Shown here: piece by piece, positions 17,676 through 30,957 of the stretch
How the letters are laid out: the number at the start of each line of letters is the position of its first letter
Numbering within the stretch: the stretch's first letter is position 1
Origin: Apostichopus japonicus
Taxonomy: Eukaryota; Echinodermata; Holothuroidea; Aspidochirotida; Stichopodidae
Assembly: GCF_037975245.1 (NCBI RefSeq)
Contig: NC_092570.1
Span: forward strand, 6,367,001-6,431,000
Length of the DNA stretch: 64,000 nucleotides
Reading direction: 5' to 3'
Program-made: the position numbers and the translations under genes
The notes under the pieces: model-generated
The model's input: the letters and a program-made list of their open reading frames with translations, nothing else
Told to the model about the DNA's origin: nothing
The model's database searches: none

Positions 17676-18649
17676 CTGCTGGCCGTGAATCATGCAGCCA
17701 TGGTCAGACACATGTGTATGCTTAAATTTTTCTTTCAGGTGTATTAGAAACATCATATGAACAGTACGAAGAAGGACTTCTTACTTGCGCCTTTGATTTC
17801 AAGAGTAACCAGTTTGGGTGTGATGTGGACTATGGCCCTTACCGATACAAAACATATCTGCTGGTAGATAAGGTAAGGAAAAACGTATTATTGGATCGAC
17901 CAGAAAAATTTCATTCAACGAATATTGAAGAAACTTGCTGGTAGACTCCATGTCCTCGGATTCGTATCTGTTTGCTTGTTTACGTTTGAGATTTTTTCTT
18001 GTTTCACCATGAAGGTTTTAAGTAGCTCAAATACGTTTACTTTGATCCGGTTAATAAGTCATGCCTAAAACATTATCGCTATTTTAACATAGACAGTGTC
18101 AGAAGGGCTTTGAACATTCTCAATCTAATTGCACAAGACATGTAACCACATACGTTTTTTCTTAACATTGCTACAGTTTTGTGTAAGTGATTGCTTTTTT
18201 ACAGTTCGCAATTCCTAAACATCTGTAACTTTAATCGAGCGACATGTTGTTTGTATTTCTTTCTTCGGATTTGTTTGATCGATATATCAGAAATTGCTAT
18301 CAATATCACCTACCATTGCAGCGATATCTATACATTTTCTCCAATTAACTGAAATTTTGAATACATAAAACGTGATCGATGCTTTCCTATAACTAGACTC
18401 TTTTGAATTGAAATTTATTAATTTAAGAACAATCTTTTGTCTTACTTCGGTTCTCATTCGAATTCGAACTAAGTTATCTGCAAACCAAATTAGAGAAATA
18501 TTCCGAACAGAATCCATGCACTCTCCTGTACAGAGTCGGCAGAAAAGTTCAGTCGCCTAGGAAGCGGGGGGGGGGGGGGAATAATCGTCGATAGGCACTA
18601 CTTTGCATTGAGGCAGCAAGCCGAAAAATCACCTCAAACGTCCGGACCG

Positions 18650-18724
18650 AGGACACCGAGGTTTGAACCAGGGACCTCAGGTACTGCAGACGTGCACTCT
18701 CCCGTTCTGCCACCTCACCGCTCT
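18650..18724 (-). repeat. tRNA-like (SINE head or tRNA pseudogene) fragment
   Basis: On the minus strand an A-box-like GGTGGCAGAACGGGAG (18713-18698) and a B-box GGTTCAAACC (18669-18660) have tRNA-like spacing. The sequence stops at the junction with normal intron, so any body is missing. A functional tRNA is unlikely because no clean acceptor stem was found. Confidence 0.55.
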
Positions 18725-18738
18725 AGTACTCTCATCAT

Positions 18739-19026
18739 GATATGATATGATACACCTCGTATTACGCTTCCACCCGAAGGTGCTTCAGCAGACTAAGGAA
18801 ATCCTTAGTCGGAAATTATTGAGGTTCCAAGTTTTTGGGCGTGGAAGGACACCGGCGAAACTCGCCTTCTCTTTTCGAATAGTGCCCTGAAGTAACGAGG
18901 CAGGGGTGTGTAGTCCTGCTCCCGGGACCGCAATTTAACGTCCCCTCCGAAGGACGTGAGTACCGCTTTCCACGTGTAGCCACTTTCCTACCACGAGAAA
19001 GGAGCGGGGTGAAAATTGGTGTCAGT
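18739..19026 (-). mobile_element. SINE-like element with 13-bp target duplication
   Basis: The 13-mer GTACTCTCATCAT occurs on both sides (18726-18738 and 19027-19039). Next to the left copy is an ATGATATGATATG run, which on the minus strand is a short tandem 3' tail. The middle, read on the minus strand, has CGGAGGGGACGTTAAATTGC and GGTCCCGGG. This resembles the conserved central domain reported in many invertebrate SINEs (Nin-type); that assignment is from memory. No clear tRNA promoter was seen at its 5' end, so it may be 5'-truncated. Confidence 0.7.
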
Positions 19027-19439
19027 GTACTCTCATCATAGATACATAGACTTGTCAAGTCATTTAATGGACCTGACAGAGAATACCCAAATCTGAGGAC
19101 ACTGATTGGTCAATTTTTGTATGCCACAGTGTTGAGGCACAGAAGTTATGCCTTATGTGTGCTAGTTTATATAGTTCTTTTTTCATTTTAAAGGCTTTTA
19201 GGTTCTCCCTAATAATGAAAAAAGAATTAATTGTTGTCTCCTCTCAAATATATCAGGGATTCCATGAAGGAATTCTCTATGTATCTATCCTCTGCTTGCT
19301 TTTTTTAGGAAAAGAGATGCATCATATAACTAAGAATAGCAGTTTGTCTCTCTTCTTTATTCAACTCCCCCTATCCACAGGTAATTTGAATTGCCAACAT
19401 TAAGATATGAACAGAACAAAAGGTTTGTCATATCAGTAT

Positions 19440-20366
19440 TGCAAAAATATGGGACAAAATCATGGAAAATTGCTGTAAATGTACCATCATGTTTCATAGT
19501 GTGACCCATATATGTTCTACTGTGGTAAAATCATGGTACAATTATGGTAAATTTACCATAGTATAATTGCACCTTATAGTTTTACCCTATTTTTACTGTG
19601 GTTAATCATGGCACAATTGTAGGAATTTCACATATGTAGTTTATGTACCATATAAACTTACTATACTTTTACTACAGTAATATCATGGTAAAACTATGGT
19701 AAATTTACCGTAGTAAATGTACCACGCTTTTACCCTACTTTTACCGCGGTAATACCATGGTAAAACTGTGGTTAATTTACCGTAGTAAATGTACCGCACT
19801 TTTACCCTACTTATACCGCGGTAATATCATGGTAAAACTGCGGTAAATCTACCGCGGTAAATGTACCACACTTTTACCCTCCTTATACCGCGGTTATATC
19901 ATGGTAAAACTGCGGTAAATTTACCGCAGTAAATGTACCACACTTTTACCCTACTTTTACCGCGGTAATACCATGGTAAAACTGTGGTAAATTTACCATA
20001 GTAAATGTACCACACTTTTACCGCGGTAATATCATGGTAAAACTGCGGTAAATTTACCGCAGTAAATGTACCGCACTTTTACCCTACTTATACCGCGGTA
20101 GTATCATGGTAAAACTGCGGTAAATTTACCGCGGTAAATGTACCGCACTTTTACCTTACTTATACCGCGGTAATATCATGGTAAAACTGCGGTAAATTTA
20201 CCGCAGTAAATGTACCGCACTTTTACCATACTTTTACCGCGGTAATACCATGGTAAAACTGCGGTAAATGTACCACGGTTGATTTTACCACAATTTTACC
20301 ACACATTTACCCTATTTACCATACATTTACCATAGTTTACCGCGGTAAAATTAGGGTACATTTTTT
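19440..20366. repeat. 72-bp minisatellite made of short palindromes
   Basis: Tandem units with a 72-bp period (ACCGCGG at 19743, 19815 and 19887) made of TTTACCGCGGTAAA, ACCATGGT and GTACCGCACTTTTACCC pieces. Units are decayed at the left (19450-19700) and nearly uniform at the right. Almost every unit contains several self-complementary stretches, so the array could fold into hairpins on either strand. It does not code. Confidence 0.9.
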
Positions 20367-22516
20367 GCTGGGCGTTGAGTACATCGTTGAGGAGGATTCA
20401 ACATGCTATGAACAACGGGCCGATCCGGCTCCTCTCCGATGTGTCCCAGGTAGGAATATTAATAATTTAGAAAGATGGTCCGCAAACTTGAGATGCGGAA
20501 GGTTTCCAGACGTCCGAAATTTATCTATAGTTTGTAGTCAGCGGTCGTCGATATTAATTGACTTTTCTGGAAAACAGATATAGATCTAGAAAAAGCTACA
20601 TTCGCAAGTATGAAATGTAAATAACAAATTTTTGTCTAAAAATTCCTTCAAGGGGTCGTATTGCGTGTGAAATACGGTTCATTGGAACGTTCCTTCGTTG
20701 TTTTCATGCAGTAAAGTTCCTAAACATGGTACATCAGGTGCATTATTATCTAGGCACGGATTCAGTGGGCGTGCCCCCACCCCTTTTCAACCCAACCACA
20801 CACAAAGCACAATATTGCGTGTAGACCTTGCGTGTGCACCATTTCACGTTTAGAATTGTATCCATTTCTTTGAGTGGGCCAGGGTAGGACCCTAACATAG
20901 GGGAGTAGTTGGCTTGAACGAGCTCAGGACCATACCCCTTCCTTTGTTAAATCCTGTTATCCAGTATCGTAGGGCATGAGGTAAGTGTCTATACAGGGAC
21001 TCTTAGGTCAAGGGGCCAGGAAGGTCACGGAGCCCTCATCAACAATTTCAAGTTTCTGATTTCGTGTTGTGCATGCCAGGCAAACTTCATAGGGAGGGAA
21101 GGAGGCGGCGAGCATGGAATGGAATGAAGTATGGCAAATCGAAGCCACAATTCGTTGCACGTATACACATATGTATGAAGAAGAATACAATCCTGCCCTT
21201 CATTCTTGAAAGTAGCCTATAAGCTTGATTATGATATAATACAGGTATCCTGTTTTCTACAAATAAAGAGGCGTGTGTGTTCATTTTCTCCCTCGCTGTT
21301 TATAGACACTTTAAACTACGACACATCTTTCGTTCTCGGGAACCAAGCTTTACTCGTTGATTCATGGAAATTCAACAGCTATGACGGGGCTGTGGCGTAT
21401 GTAACTACCGGAAGAAAAGACTGCACACCTGGTTCTGTGGCTATCGTTAGAGAGTTGGCCTATGAAGAAGGTTGGTTCTACCCCACTCTTAGTTATTCGA
21501 GAAAAAGAAAAAAAGAAAAGAAAGATTAATCATCCAAGGAAACAGGATCAAACGTCAGTTGTTGGTTGGTTTTCTAACAGCAAACCATTCTGGTGAACAA
21601 GTTTTATTAACAACTACTGTATTATGGATACACAGGTTTGAAGTAACGAGAGGAAAAACAATATAAAGTTTACTAAAAAGTATTATAACAGGTGTAGGTA
21701 TAGTCTCCATCATATCAAATTAGAGAGAGAAAAAACTTTCATCTCTTGTTTCCTGAAAGTTTACTGCATTTCGGGGTTTTACGAACGACGATACTAACCA
21801 GTCTCAAATCACTTTCTGCGTCCAACTACATGATGGGAAACGTTTTTGCACTGTTCCCTCGATTTCACTTTTACTGGTCTAGATCTATCTACCTTAGCCT
21901 GGCTTCAGTCACGTGGTTGAGGGGCATGAGAATGTACACATGTTAATGGAGACAGGTATGAGAGGAACGAAGTTCAATCTACTATACACTGTTACTGTAT
22001 TACTTTATCGCTCTACTACTGTTATTGTAATCTACTATACTCTGTAACTGTTATATAAATCATTCGTGATAATAATATGTAAGCAGCGCAAACAAGTTGA
22101 ATGAAGTTCATGATTTCATCAAATTTCTCTGACAGGGTTTTCCACACTTTATGGAACAGCCATGAATTTTACCGACTCTATCAGTGATCCAGACTATTGG
22201 TTTGTACCTCCAGCGTCATGCTCTAATGCGACTCAACAGGTAAGTCATCTTATGAAAGTTGGAGCAAATATCAAATTAATATTCAACACACCACCCCACC
22301 CCCCCCCCCAAAAAAACTGTAAATAAAATCGTCACTTGTCAAAGTCAGCCTAATATCGTGTAAAAAAGGCTTGTAAATAAAGGGGTTTTGTTTATTTTAT
22401 TGAAGTGTTTATATTTGAAATGTTTTGTTCTCTTCTCCTCTCTATAGGTACCAAAACCATTTCTCAAACGACTTAATGTCTTGAAACGGCTGCGGGCAGC
22501 TACCTTCTTCCTGTAA

Positions 22517-24442
22517 AAGACAACGAATTCTCATATCAACTTTGATTCGTTGAATCATTTATATCGTAGATATTTTAGAGCGCAAAAAGAAAAAGAAAAA
22601 AAAGTTTTAAAGTAAAGTTAAGTTTGATTATTGTAGTTTTTCTTCCCGCTAACCGTTGGTGTGTTTTCATGTTTTTAGAAACATTTGATGATTTCACTTT
22701 CCAGTTTTGACATTCATTTTACAGATAACTCGAATACTTTTTTATATACATTTTTTTAATAGAAGAACGTAATCGATTTTGCACAACATACCTTCCCGAT
22801 CCCTCCTGATCATCAACCTTTCTGGGGGAAAATCCTGAATAGTCCCATAAAAATTCATTGTCTCTTTGAAAATAATAGTGTAACTAACCCAATCTTCCTT
22901 ATCTGGGCAAGCCCAGCCCTCTCGATATTATATTACGTTGAAAGTGATTCAAAGTAAGTCTTTAAATAATAATTTGCTTTGATTCCTGACGATATGTTTT
23001 CATTTTCACCTTGCTTTCGATTTCTATTAAAGTAATGTATTCCTTTATTAATGGCTTACTCTTTCGATATACGCGTTTTGCTTTTTTCTTTTGGTTTCTA
23101 TAGTCTTACTCGTGACTTTTAACAAACAGCCTTTCTTTGTGTGACGACCAGATGAATGCTATCTATAAAAAAAATATTGTCTACTTCGCTCATGCCAAGT
23201 TTACTGTATAATTCCGCTGATTTGGTCGAATAAGAACATGTATCATAACACAAAATGGATGTTTCCTTGTTTTCGTTAATGCATGTGATTAAAAAAAGAT
23301 TACAATCTGACAATTCTTTCGATATCTTAAATGTATTGTCTTTCTTATAGTTATGGCTTACACTTTTCATATATTCGTTTTTCCTAATCTTACTCGTGAC
23401 TTAAACCTAGATCCTTTCTGTGTGTGAGTTCAGACACGAATGATAGTTTTCCAAATTCAAATGATTCAAATAAGTCTCTGATGAATCGTGTTCAACGTTT
23501 TATAACATCATGAATCTAAACTAAAGCGTTCATTATGACATATTCTCACTAGAACTGAGTGGCACAATATCCCCTCAAGAAAGCTGTTCCAAAACAACAC
23601 TCATCTAGGTATAGATATTAGACGTATATAAGAGTAATCACGTACAGAAAAGTTCATGTAAACCCAACGTCACTTATAGATCCTGATTGTTTTCTGCATA
23701 AAAGTTACCAAATACTAAAGTTCACAATAAAATTTACCAAGGTTACGAAATCTTCCGTCTCTCCTGTTATTTTACTTTAATGTTTTTTAATCGCATTTTT
23801 TAGTTAAGGTCCACTAAATAAAATACCCATGGGTACACGACATTAAACCACAGATTTTTTTTTACAGAAATTGCTCATTAAGAAGCCTAACATACAGCAC
23901 GACAAAAGTAGTTGTACCCTCCAAGCAAATGACGATGAAGATTGAATGTTTGTGATAAATGATATACATCCTGTTTGAGTTTATGTAGCTTTTGTGAAGG
24001 CCTATCGGCCAATTTTTCTTTGCCAAATGCGCTGGGACGATTTTTACTATTCATCACGCCATGAGCGATTCGTCGTGTGATTGCGCCGGCCTCTACGCCT
24101 TGGACAAGTGCTGTTATTCATACACACATGAATAAACAAACCTACCATGGTGAATGGCGTAACATAAGAAAAACAATGACAAATGAGAATGAATTTATAT
24201 GAAATGCAAGAGTTGAGAATTCCATGAAAAGTTACTTTCGTTTTCGTTTTCTTTCCTTTTCTTTTTCTTTATTTTTTGGGTTGGGGAGAGGTGATAAAAA
24301 TCCATTTCCCCATCCACATTACAAGAGAAACTATATATATACATCAAAGTATAATTCAATATCACATTTCATCATCATCAAACCCACAAGCTGAACCGTG
24401 CAGCAGTGTTATCTAGTTTGATCAACTTGGGAAGAGTACGAA
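22517..24442 (+). other. Spacer between copies B and C
   Basis: Repeats the A-B spacer: purine tract, AT-rich 3' flank, then the B-type 5' flank from about 23870. A TATATATATA motif lies at 24332-24341. No gene was recognised. Confidence 0.6.
24332..24341 (+). promoter_or_regulatory. TATA box of copy C
   Basis: TATATATATA lies about 102-111 bp before the ATG, as in the sister copies. Confidence 0.6.
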
Positions 24443-27400
24443 ATGATATCGCAAAGCATGAAGTGTTTCTTGACTATCGTGTTGTTATATGTGGTCCAAG
24501 CAGCCTATGCTACCAAGGCAACACCTGATCGATGCTGCATCCAAGCTGAACAGTTTCAGACTAGCTTTGGTGAGTTTTTATCTATATCTTGTCGAAATAG
24601 ATAGAAATCCGAATCAATATATTGACCTATCACAAAGTTATAGCAACGGTATAGATAACCTAGTCTAGTACTTTACATATACGGATCAGGCGAAAGCTGT
24701 TGCTGTCATTAACTGTTGAGACAATAATTTATGGTTGCTGGTGCATTAATGGATCAATCTGGAAAACCAAGATTTTAAAACTAATATTACTGAATGATTC
24801 ATAGCGCACGATAGATAATCTATCAATGACCAATGGCAAATAAACGATCATTGTGATAATGTGATAATCTGCCCAGTATGAAAAAAGAAACTTGCATATT
24901 CATGAAAAATCTACAATATCTTTCAAATACTTCATGAATTATGTCGTCAAGCTATAGTCGTTCTCGATTCCAGTGGCAAATAAATCATTGAGATGAACGA
25001 CGATGCCACCAATTGCTCTGCAGTGGCATTCGAAAAACGTCAAAAAGCAAAACAAACCTTTACATCACGTGATCAGATTCGGCTTCTACAGGACACAGTA
25101 TAATGGGCCCACAGGACACAATATACTGGGCCCAAAGGACTCAGAATACTGGATTTGCAGGACTATTATAATGGGCCTGCAGGACTCAGTATACAGAGCC
25201 TGCAGGACACTGTATACTGGACCTACCGGACACATTTTTAGCTTAGGACACTGTATACTGGGCCTACAGGACACATTATGATGGGCCTACATGACACAGT
25301 ATACTGGGCATATAGGACACTGTGTACAGCGCCTACAGGGAACAGTATAATTGGCCTACAGGACACAGTAAACTGGGCCTGCAGGATACAGCATACTGGG
25401 CCTACATGACACAGTTCACTTAGCCTGCAGGGCGCAGATTGCTGGGCCTACGGACCCTGCTGGCCGTGAATCATGCAGCCATGGTCAGACACATGTGTAT
25501 GCTTAAATTTTTCTTTCAGGTGTATTAGAAACATCATATGATCAGTACGAAGAAGGACTTCTTACTTGCGCCTTTGATTTCAAGAGTAACCAGTTTGGGT
25601 GTGATGTGGACTATGATTCCTACCGATACAAAACATATCTGCTGGTAGATAAGGTAAGGAAAAACGTATTATTGGATCGACCAGAAAAATTTCATTCAAC
25701 GAATATTGAAGAAACTTGCTGGTAGACTCCATGTCCTCGGATTCGTATCTGTTTGCTTGTTTACGTTTGAGCTATTTTCTTGTTTCACCATGAAGGTTTT
25801 AAGTAGCTCAAATACGTTTACTTTGATCCGATTAATAATAAATGCCTAAACATTATCGCTATTTTAACATAGACATTGTCAGAAGGGCTTTGAACATTCT
25901 CAACCTAATTGCACAAGACATGTAACCACATACGTTTTTTCTTAACATTGCTACAGTTTTGTGTAAGTGATTGCTTTTTTTACAGTAAGCAATTCCTAAA
26001 AATCTGTAACTTGAATCAAGCGACATGTTGTTTGTATTTCTTTCTTCGGATTATTTTGATCGATATATCAGAAATTGCTATCAATATCACCTACCATTGC
26101 AGCGATATCTATACATTTTCTCCAATTAACTGAAATTTTGAATACATAAAACGTGATCGATGCTTTCCTATAACTAGACTCTTTTGAATTGAAATTTATT
26201 AATTTAAGAACAATCTTTTATCTTACTTCGGTTCTCATGTTTCCAACTGCAAATGGATTAAAATTCAGATATGTTTTAACGTCTGGAAAAATTCGAATTC
26301 GAACTAAGTTATCTGCAAACCAAACTAGAGAAATATTCTGAACAGAATCCATGCACTCTTATGTACAGAGTCGACAGAATAGTTCAGTCGCATAGGAATG
26401 GAGGGGGGGGGGGGGAGTAAACGTCGGTGGGCACTGAGACTTGCGACTTTAAAATGCAATTGCATTGAGGCAGCAAACCGCAAAGTCACCTCAAACGTCC
26501 GGACCATACGGAACCTTGGTAAATTCTGTATCTCTACTGATTTTTGATGTATTTTCATTATTTTTTATATAATTTCCAACAAAATACATTTTCTAAGTAG
26601 TTTTGCTCATTTCTCCGTTCGTGAACGATTTGGCACTTCTCCATAACAAAAAGTGGCCAAAGGGTTTTCATTATCGCATGGGGCATTTATAATTTATGGA
26701 AAGGGACACGTTTGAGCTTATTCACAATACACATGAAAACTTCTAACATCCCCCATCCCCAACCAAATCGGCTCGGCCGACCATGGTTCTGTCTAATCTT
26801 GCCTGTACAGTCTCCGCCTTGTTTTCTATTGCATTACCAGGACGTTGAGTACATCGTTGAGGATTCAACGTGCTATGAACAGTGGGCCGATCCAGCTCCT
26901 CTCCGATGTGTTCCAGGTAGGAATATTAATAATCTAGAAAGATGGTCCGAAAACTTTGAGATGCGGAAGTTTTCCAGACGTCCGAAATTTATCTATAGTT
27001 TTCGGCGGTCGTCGACTATTATTTGAGTTTTCTAGGAAAACATATTTAGATCTAGAAATAGCTACATTCGAAAGTTTAAAATGTAGAACAACAAATTTTA
27101 GTACAAAAAAAACTATTACTTGGTCGTACGATTCTTGTGTTGTATACGGTTCATTGGTACGTTCATTCGTTGTTTTCATACAGTTCGTGGTATAAAGTTC
27201 CTACACGTGGTACATCAGTGCAGTGCATTATTATCGAGGAACGGATGCACCCCCCCCCCCTTCTTTTTCAACTCAACCCCACACAAAGCAGTTAACACAA
27301 CTTTGCGTGTAGACCTTATTTATAAGTATGCCACAGAGTGCAACATTTCACGTTTTGGTATTGTATCCTTTTCGTGGGGGCTAGGGGTGGGACCATAACA

Positions 27401-29020
27401 TGGGCGCTTGAACAAACTCAGGGCCATACCCTGTCCATTGTTAAATCTTTTGTTAAATCCTGTCCTTTGTTAAACCTGGAGCCTCCGTGAACACTTCCAA
27501 GTTGATAAATACCGACATACCAAGTTTCTGATTCCGTGTTGTGCATGTCAGGCAAACTTCATGGGGGGGGGGGGGGGGGAGGCGGCGAGCATAGAATGCT
27601 CGCCGGCGTAGAGTCCTTGGCGTTTCAACACAGTGACCCAACCTATAAGAAGTATTATAAATCGAAACCACGGTTCGTTCCACATATGAAGAAGAAACAG
27701 TCATGCCCTTCATTCTTGAAATTAAGCTTATAAGCCTGTCTCTAACATAATACAAGTGTTCCGTTTTCTAAAAAGAAAGAGGCGTCATGTATGTGGTCAT
27801 TTTCTACCTCACTATATAGACACTGCAAAGTACGTCACATCTTTCGTTCTCGGGAACCAAGCGTTACTCGTTGATGCATGGAAATTCAACAGCTATGACG
27901 GGGATGTGACGTATGCAACTACCGGAAGAAAAGACTGCACACCTGGCTCTGTGGCTACCATTACAAAAGAGGAGTACTATGAAGAAGGTGGGTTCTGCTG
28001 CACATTTAGTTTATCGAGAGAAAAAAGAAAGATTAATCATCCAAGAAAACAGGATCAGACGTCAGGTTATTGTTTGGTTTTCTAACAGCAAACCATTCTG
28101 CTGAACAAGTTTTATTAACAACTACTGTATTATGGACATACAGGTTTGTAGGAAAAAACAATGTAACTTTTTCTAAAACAATTATAACATGTGCATGTAT
28201 AGTCTTCATCATATCAAATTAGAGAGAGAATAAAACTCTCATCTCTTGTTTCCTGAAAGTTTACTGAATTCGGGATTCTACGAACGACGATACTAACCTG
28301 TCTCCAATCACTTTCTGCGTCTAACTACATGATGGGAAACGTTTTTGCACTGTTCCCTCTATTTCACTTTTACTGGAATATACCTATCTAGCTAAGCCTG
28401 GCTTCTACATTCCCAGTCACGTGGTTGAGGGAAATGAGAATGTACACATGTTAATGGAGACAGGTATGAGAGGAACGAAGTTCAATCAACTATACACTGT
28501 TACTGTATTACTGTACCGCTCTACTACTGTTACTGTAATCTACTATACTCTGTTACTGTTATATAAATCATTCGTGATAATAATATTAAGCAACGCAAAC
28601 AAGTTGAATGAAGTTCATGATTTTTTTCAAATTTCTCTAACAGAGTTTTCCACACTTTATGGAACAGCCATGAATTTTACCGACTCTGTCAGTGATCCAG
28701 ACTATTGGTTTGTACCTCCAGCGTCATGCTCTAATGCGACTCAACAGGTAAGTCATCTTATAAAGTTGGAGCAAATATCAAATTAGTATTCCCCACACCA
28801 CCCCCCCCCCCAAAAAAAATCTGTTATTAAAGTCGTCACTTGTCAAAGTCATCCTAATATCGTGTAAAAAGGGCTTGTAAATAAAGGGGTTTTGTTTATT
28901 TTATTGAAGTATTTATATTTGAAATGTTTTGTTCTCTTCTCGTCTCTATAGGTACCAAAACCATTTCTCGAACGACTTAATGTCTTGAAACGGCTGCGGG
29001 CAGCTACCTTCTTCCTGTAA
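24443..29020 (+). CDS. Ependymin-related secreted protein, array copy C
   Basis: Six coding exons: 24443-24569, 25520-25653, 26841-26916, 27820-27987, 28644-28747, 28952-29020 (678 nt, 225 aa). All splice sites and the frame are intact. The signal peptide is MISQSMKCFLTIVLLYVVQ; the CC motif, TCAF/FGCDV, STCYEQWADPAPLRCVP, GRKDCTPGS and DPDYWFVPPASC are all present. Differences from sisters: exon 3 has one codon less before DSTC; exon 4 starts DTAKYVTS; exon 5 starts with Glu (donor G plus AG) instead of Gly; the tail has FLER instead of FLKR. AATAAA at 29117-29122 is a good poly(A) signal. Together with A, F and G it is one of the copies that should make protein. Confidence 0.87.
25084..25455 (+). 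repeat. 23-bp minisatellite, intron 1 of copy C
   Basis: Same degenerate unit and place as in copy B, about 16 units. Confidence 0.9.
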
Positions 29021-30957
29021 AAGACAACGAATTCTCATATCAACTTTGATTCGTTGAATCATTTATATCGTAGATATTTTAGAGCGCAAAAAGAAAAAGA
29101 AAAAAAGTAAAATTAAAATAAAGTTAACTTTGAATATTGTAGTTTTTCTTCCCGCTAACCGTTGGTGTATTTTCATGTTTTCAGAAACATTTGATGATTT
29201 CACTTTCTAGTTTTGACATTCATTTTACAGATAACTCGAATACTTTGTTTTATTTACCTTTTTTTTAATAGCAGAACGTAATCGATTTCACACAACATCC
29301 CTTCCCGCTCCCTCCTGATCATCAACCTTTCTGGGGGAACTCCTGAATAGTCCCATAAAAATTGATTTTCTCTTTGAAAGTTATAGTGTAACTAACATCC
29401 TTTTCCTTATCTGGGCATGTCCAGTGCTCTCAATATTAAACTACGTTGAAAGTGATTCAAAGTAAGTTTTTAAATAATAATTAACTTTGATTCCTGACGA
29501 TATGTTTTCATTTTCACATTGCTTTCGATTTCTATTAAAGTAATGTATTCCTTTATTAATGGCTTACTCTTTCGATATACACGTTTTGCTTTTTTCTTTT
29601 GATTTCTATTGTCTTACTCGTGACTTTTAACAAACAGCTTTTCTTTGTGTGACGACCATATGAATGATATCTATCCAAAAAATTGCCTACTTTGCTCATG
29701 CCAAGTTTACTGTATAATTCCGCTGATTTGGTCGAATAAGAACATGTATCATAACACAAAATGGATGTTTCCTTGTTTTCGTTAATGCTTGTGATTGAAA
29801 AAGATTACAATCTGACATTTCTTTCGATATCTTAAATGTATTGTCTTTCTTATAGTTATGGCTTACACTTTTCATATATTCGTTTTTCTTTTTTCGATTT
29901 CCTTATAATCTTACTCTTGATTTAAACCTATATCCTTTCTGTGTGTGAGTTCAGACACGAATGCTAGTTTTCCAAATTCAGATGATTCAAATAAGTCTCT
30001 GATGAATCGTGTTCAACGTTTTATAACATTATGAATCTAAACTATAGCGTTCATTATGACACATTCTCACTAGAACTGAGTGGCACAATATCCCCTCAAG
30101 AAAGCTGTTCCAAAACAACACTCATCTAGGTATAGATATTAGACGTATATAAGAGTAAACAAGTACAGAAAAGTTCATGTAAACACAACGTCACTTATAG
30201 ATCCTGATGGTTTTCTGCATAAAAGTTACCAAATACTAAAGTTCACAATAAAATTTACCAAGGTTACGAAATCTTCCGTCTCTTCTGTTATTTTATGTTA
30301 ATGTTTTTTAATCGTATTTTTTAGTTAAGGTCCACTAAATAAAATACCCATGCGTACACGACATTAAACCACAATTTTTTTTACAGAAATTGCTCATTAA
30401 GAAGCCTAACATACAGCACGACAAAAGTCGTTGTACCCTCCAAGCAAATGACGATGAAGATTGAATGTTTGTGATAAATGATATGCATCCTGTTTGAGTT
30501 TATGTAGCCTTTGTCAAGGCCTATCGGCCAATTTTTCTTTGCCAAATGCGCTGGGACGATTTTTACTATTCATCACGCCATGAGCGATTCGTCGTGTGAT
30601 TGCGCCGGCCTCTACGCCTTTGGACAAGTGCTGTTATTCATACACACATGAATAAACAAACCTAGCATGGTGAATGGCGTAACATAAGAAAAAACGATGA
30701 CAAATGAGAATTTATTTATATGAAATGCAAGAGTTGAGAATTTCATGAAAAGTTACTTTCGTTTTCGTTTTCTTTCGTTTTCTTTATTTTTTGGGTTGGG
30801 GAGAGGTGATAAAAATCCATTTCCCCATCCACATTACAAGAGAAACTATATATATACATCAAAGTATCATTCAATATCACATTTCAACATCATCAAACCC
30901 ACAAGCTGAACCGTGCAGCAGTGTTATCTAGTTTGATCGACTTGGGAAGAGTACGAA
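29021..30957 (+). other. Spacer between copies C and D
   Basis: Same content as the A-B and B-C spacers: 3' flank, then the B-type 5' flank from about 30385, then a TATA motif. No gene was recognised. Confidence 0.6.
30847..30856 (+). promoter_or_regulatory. TATA box of copy D
   Basis: TATATATATA lies about 102-111 bp before the ATG. The promoter looks as intact as in the healthy copies even though the reading frame is broken. Confidence 0.55.

Larger units (their letters stand above)
18651..20370. mobile_element. Composite repeat replacement in intron 2 of copy B
   Basis: Up to CGTCCGGACC (18650) the intron matches the sisters. Similarity resumes at GTTGAGTAC (20374) inside exon 3. About 390 bp of normal intron is missing and about 1.7 kb of foreign sequence stands in its place. 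This sequence holds a tRNA-like fragment, a SINE with target duplication, about 400 bp of unplaced AT-rich DNA and a palindrome-rich minisatellite. The right edge reads GTACATTTTTTGCTGGGC and looks like a transposon end, but I did not find a matching inverted end on the left. Confidence 0.7.
16659..22516 (+). pseudogene. Ependymin-related gene, array copy B, exon 3 acceptor lost
   Basis: Coding exons by comparison with the sisters: 16659-16785, 17739-17872, 20371-20449, 21306-21470, 22136-22239, 22448-22516. All exons are open and in frame, and would give 225 aa if joined. However, the normal CCAG/GAC start of exon 3 is replaced by TGCTGGGC, so the AG acceptor and the first codon are gone. 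The end of intron 2 was replaced by about 1.7 kb of repeat DNA (18651-20370). An AG 19 bp further upstream (ATTAG) would enter in the wrong frame, and skipping the 79-nt exon would also shift the frame. The copy is therefore probably non-functional or makes a changed protein. Exons 1, 2 and 4-6 look healthy, so the damage may be recent. Transcript evidence could overturn this call. Confidence 0.7.

Noticed and set aside
18816-19058. Minus-strand 80-aa ORF
   Set aside because: Lies within the SINE-like element and its target duplication.
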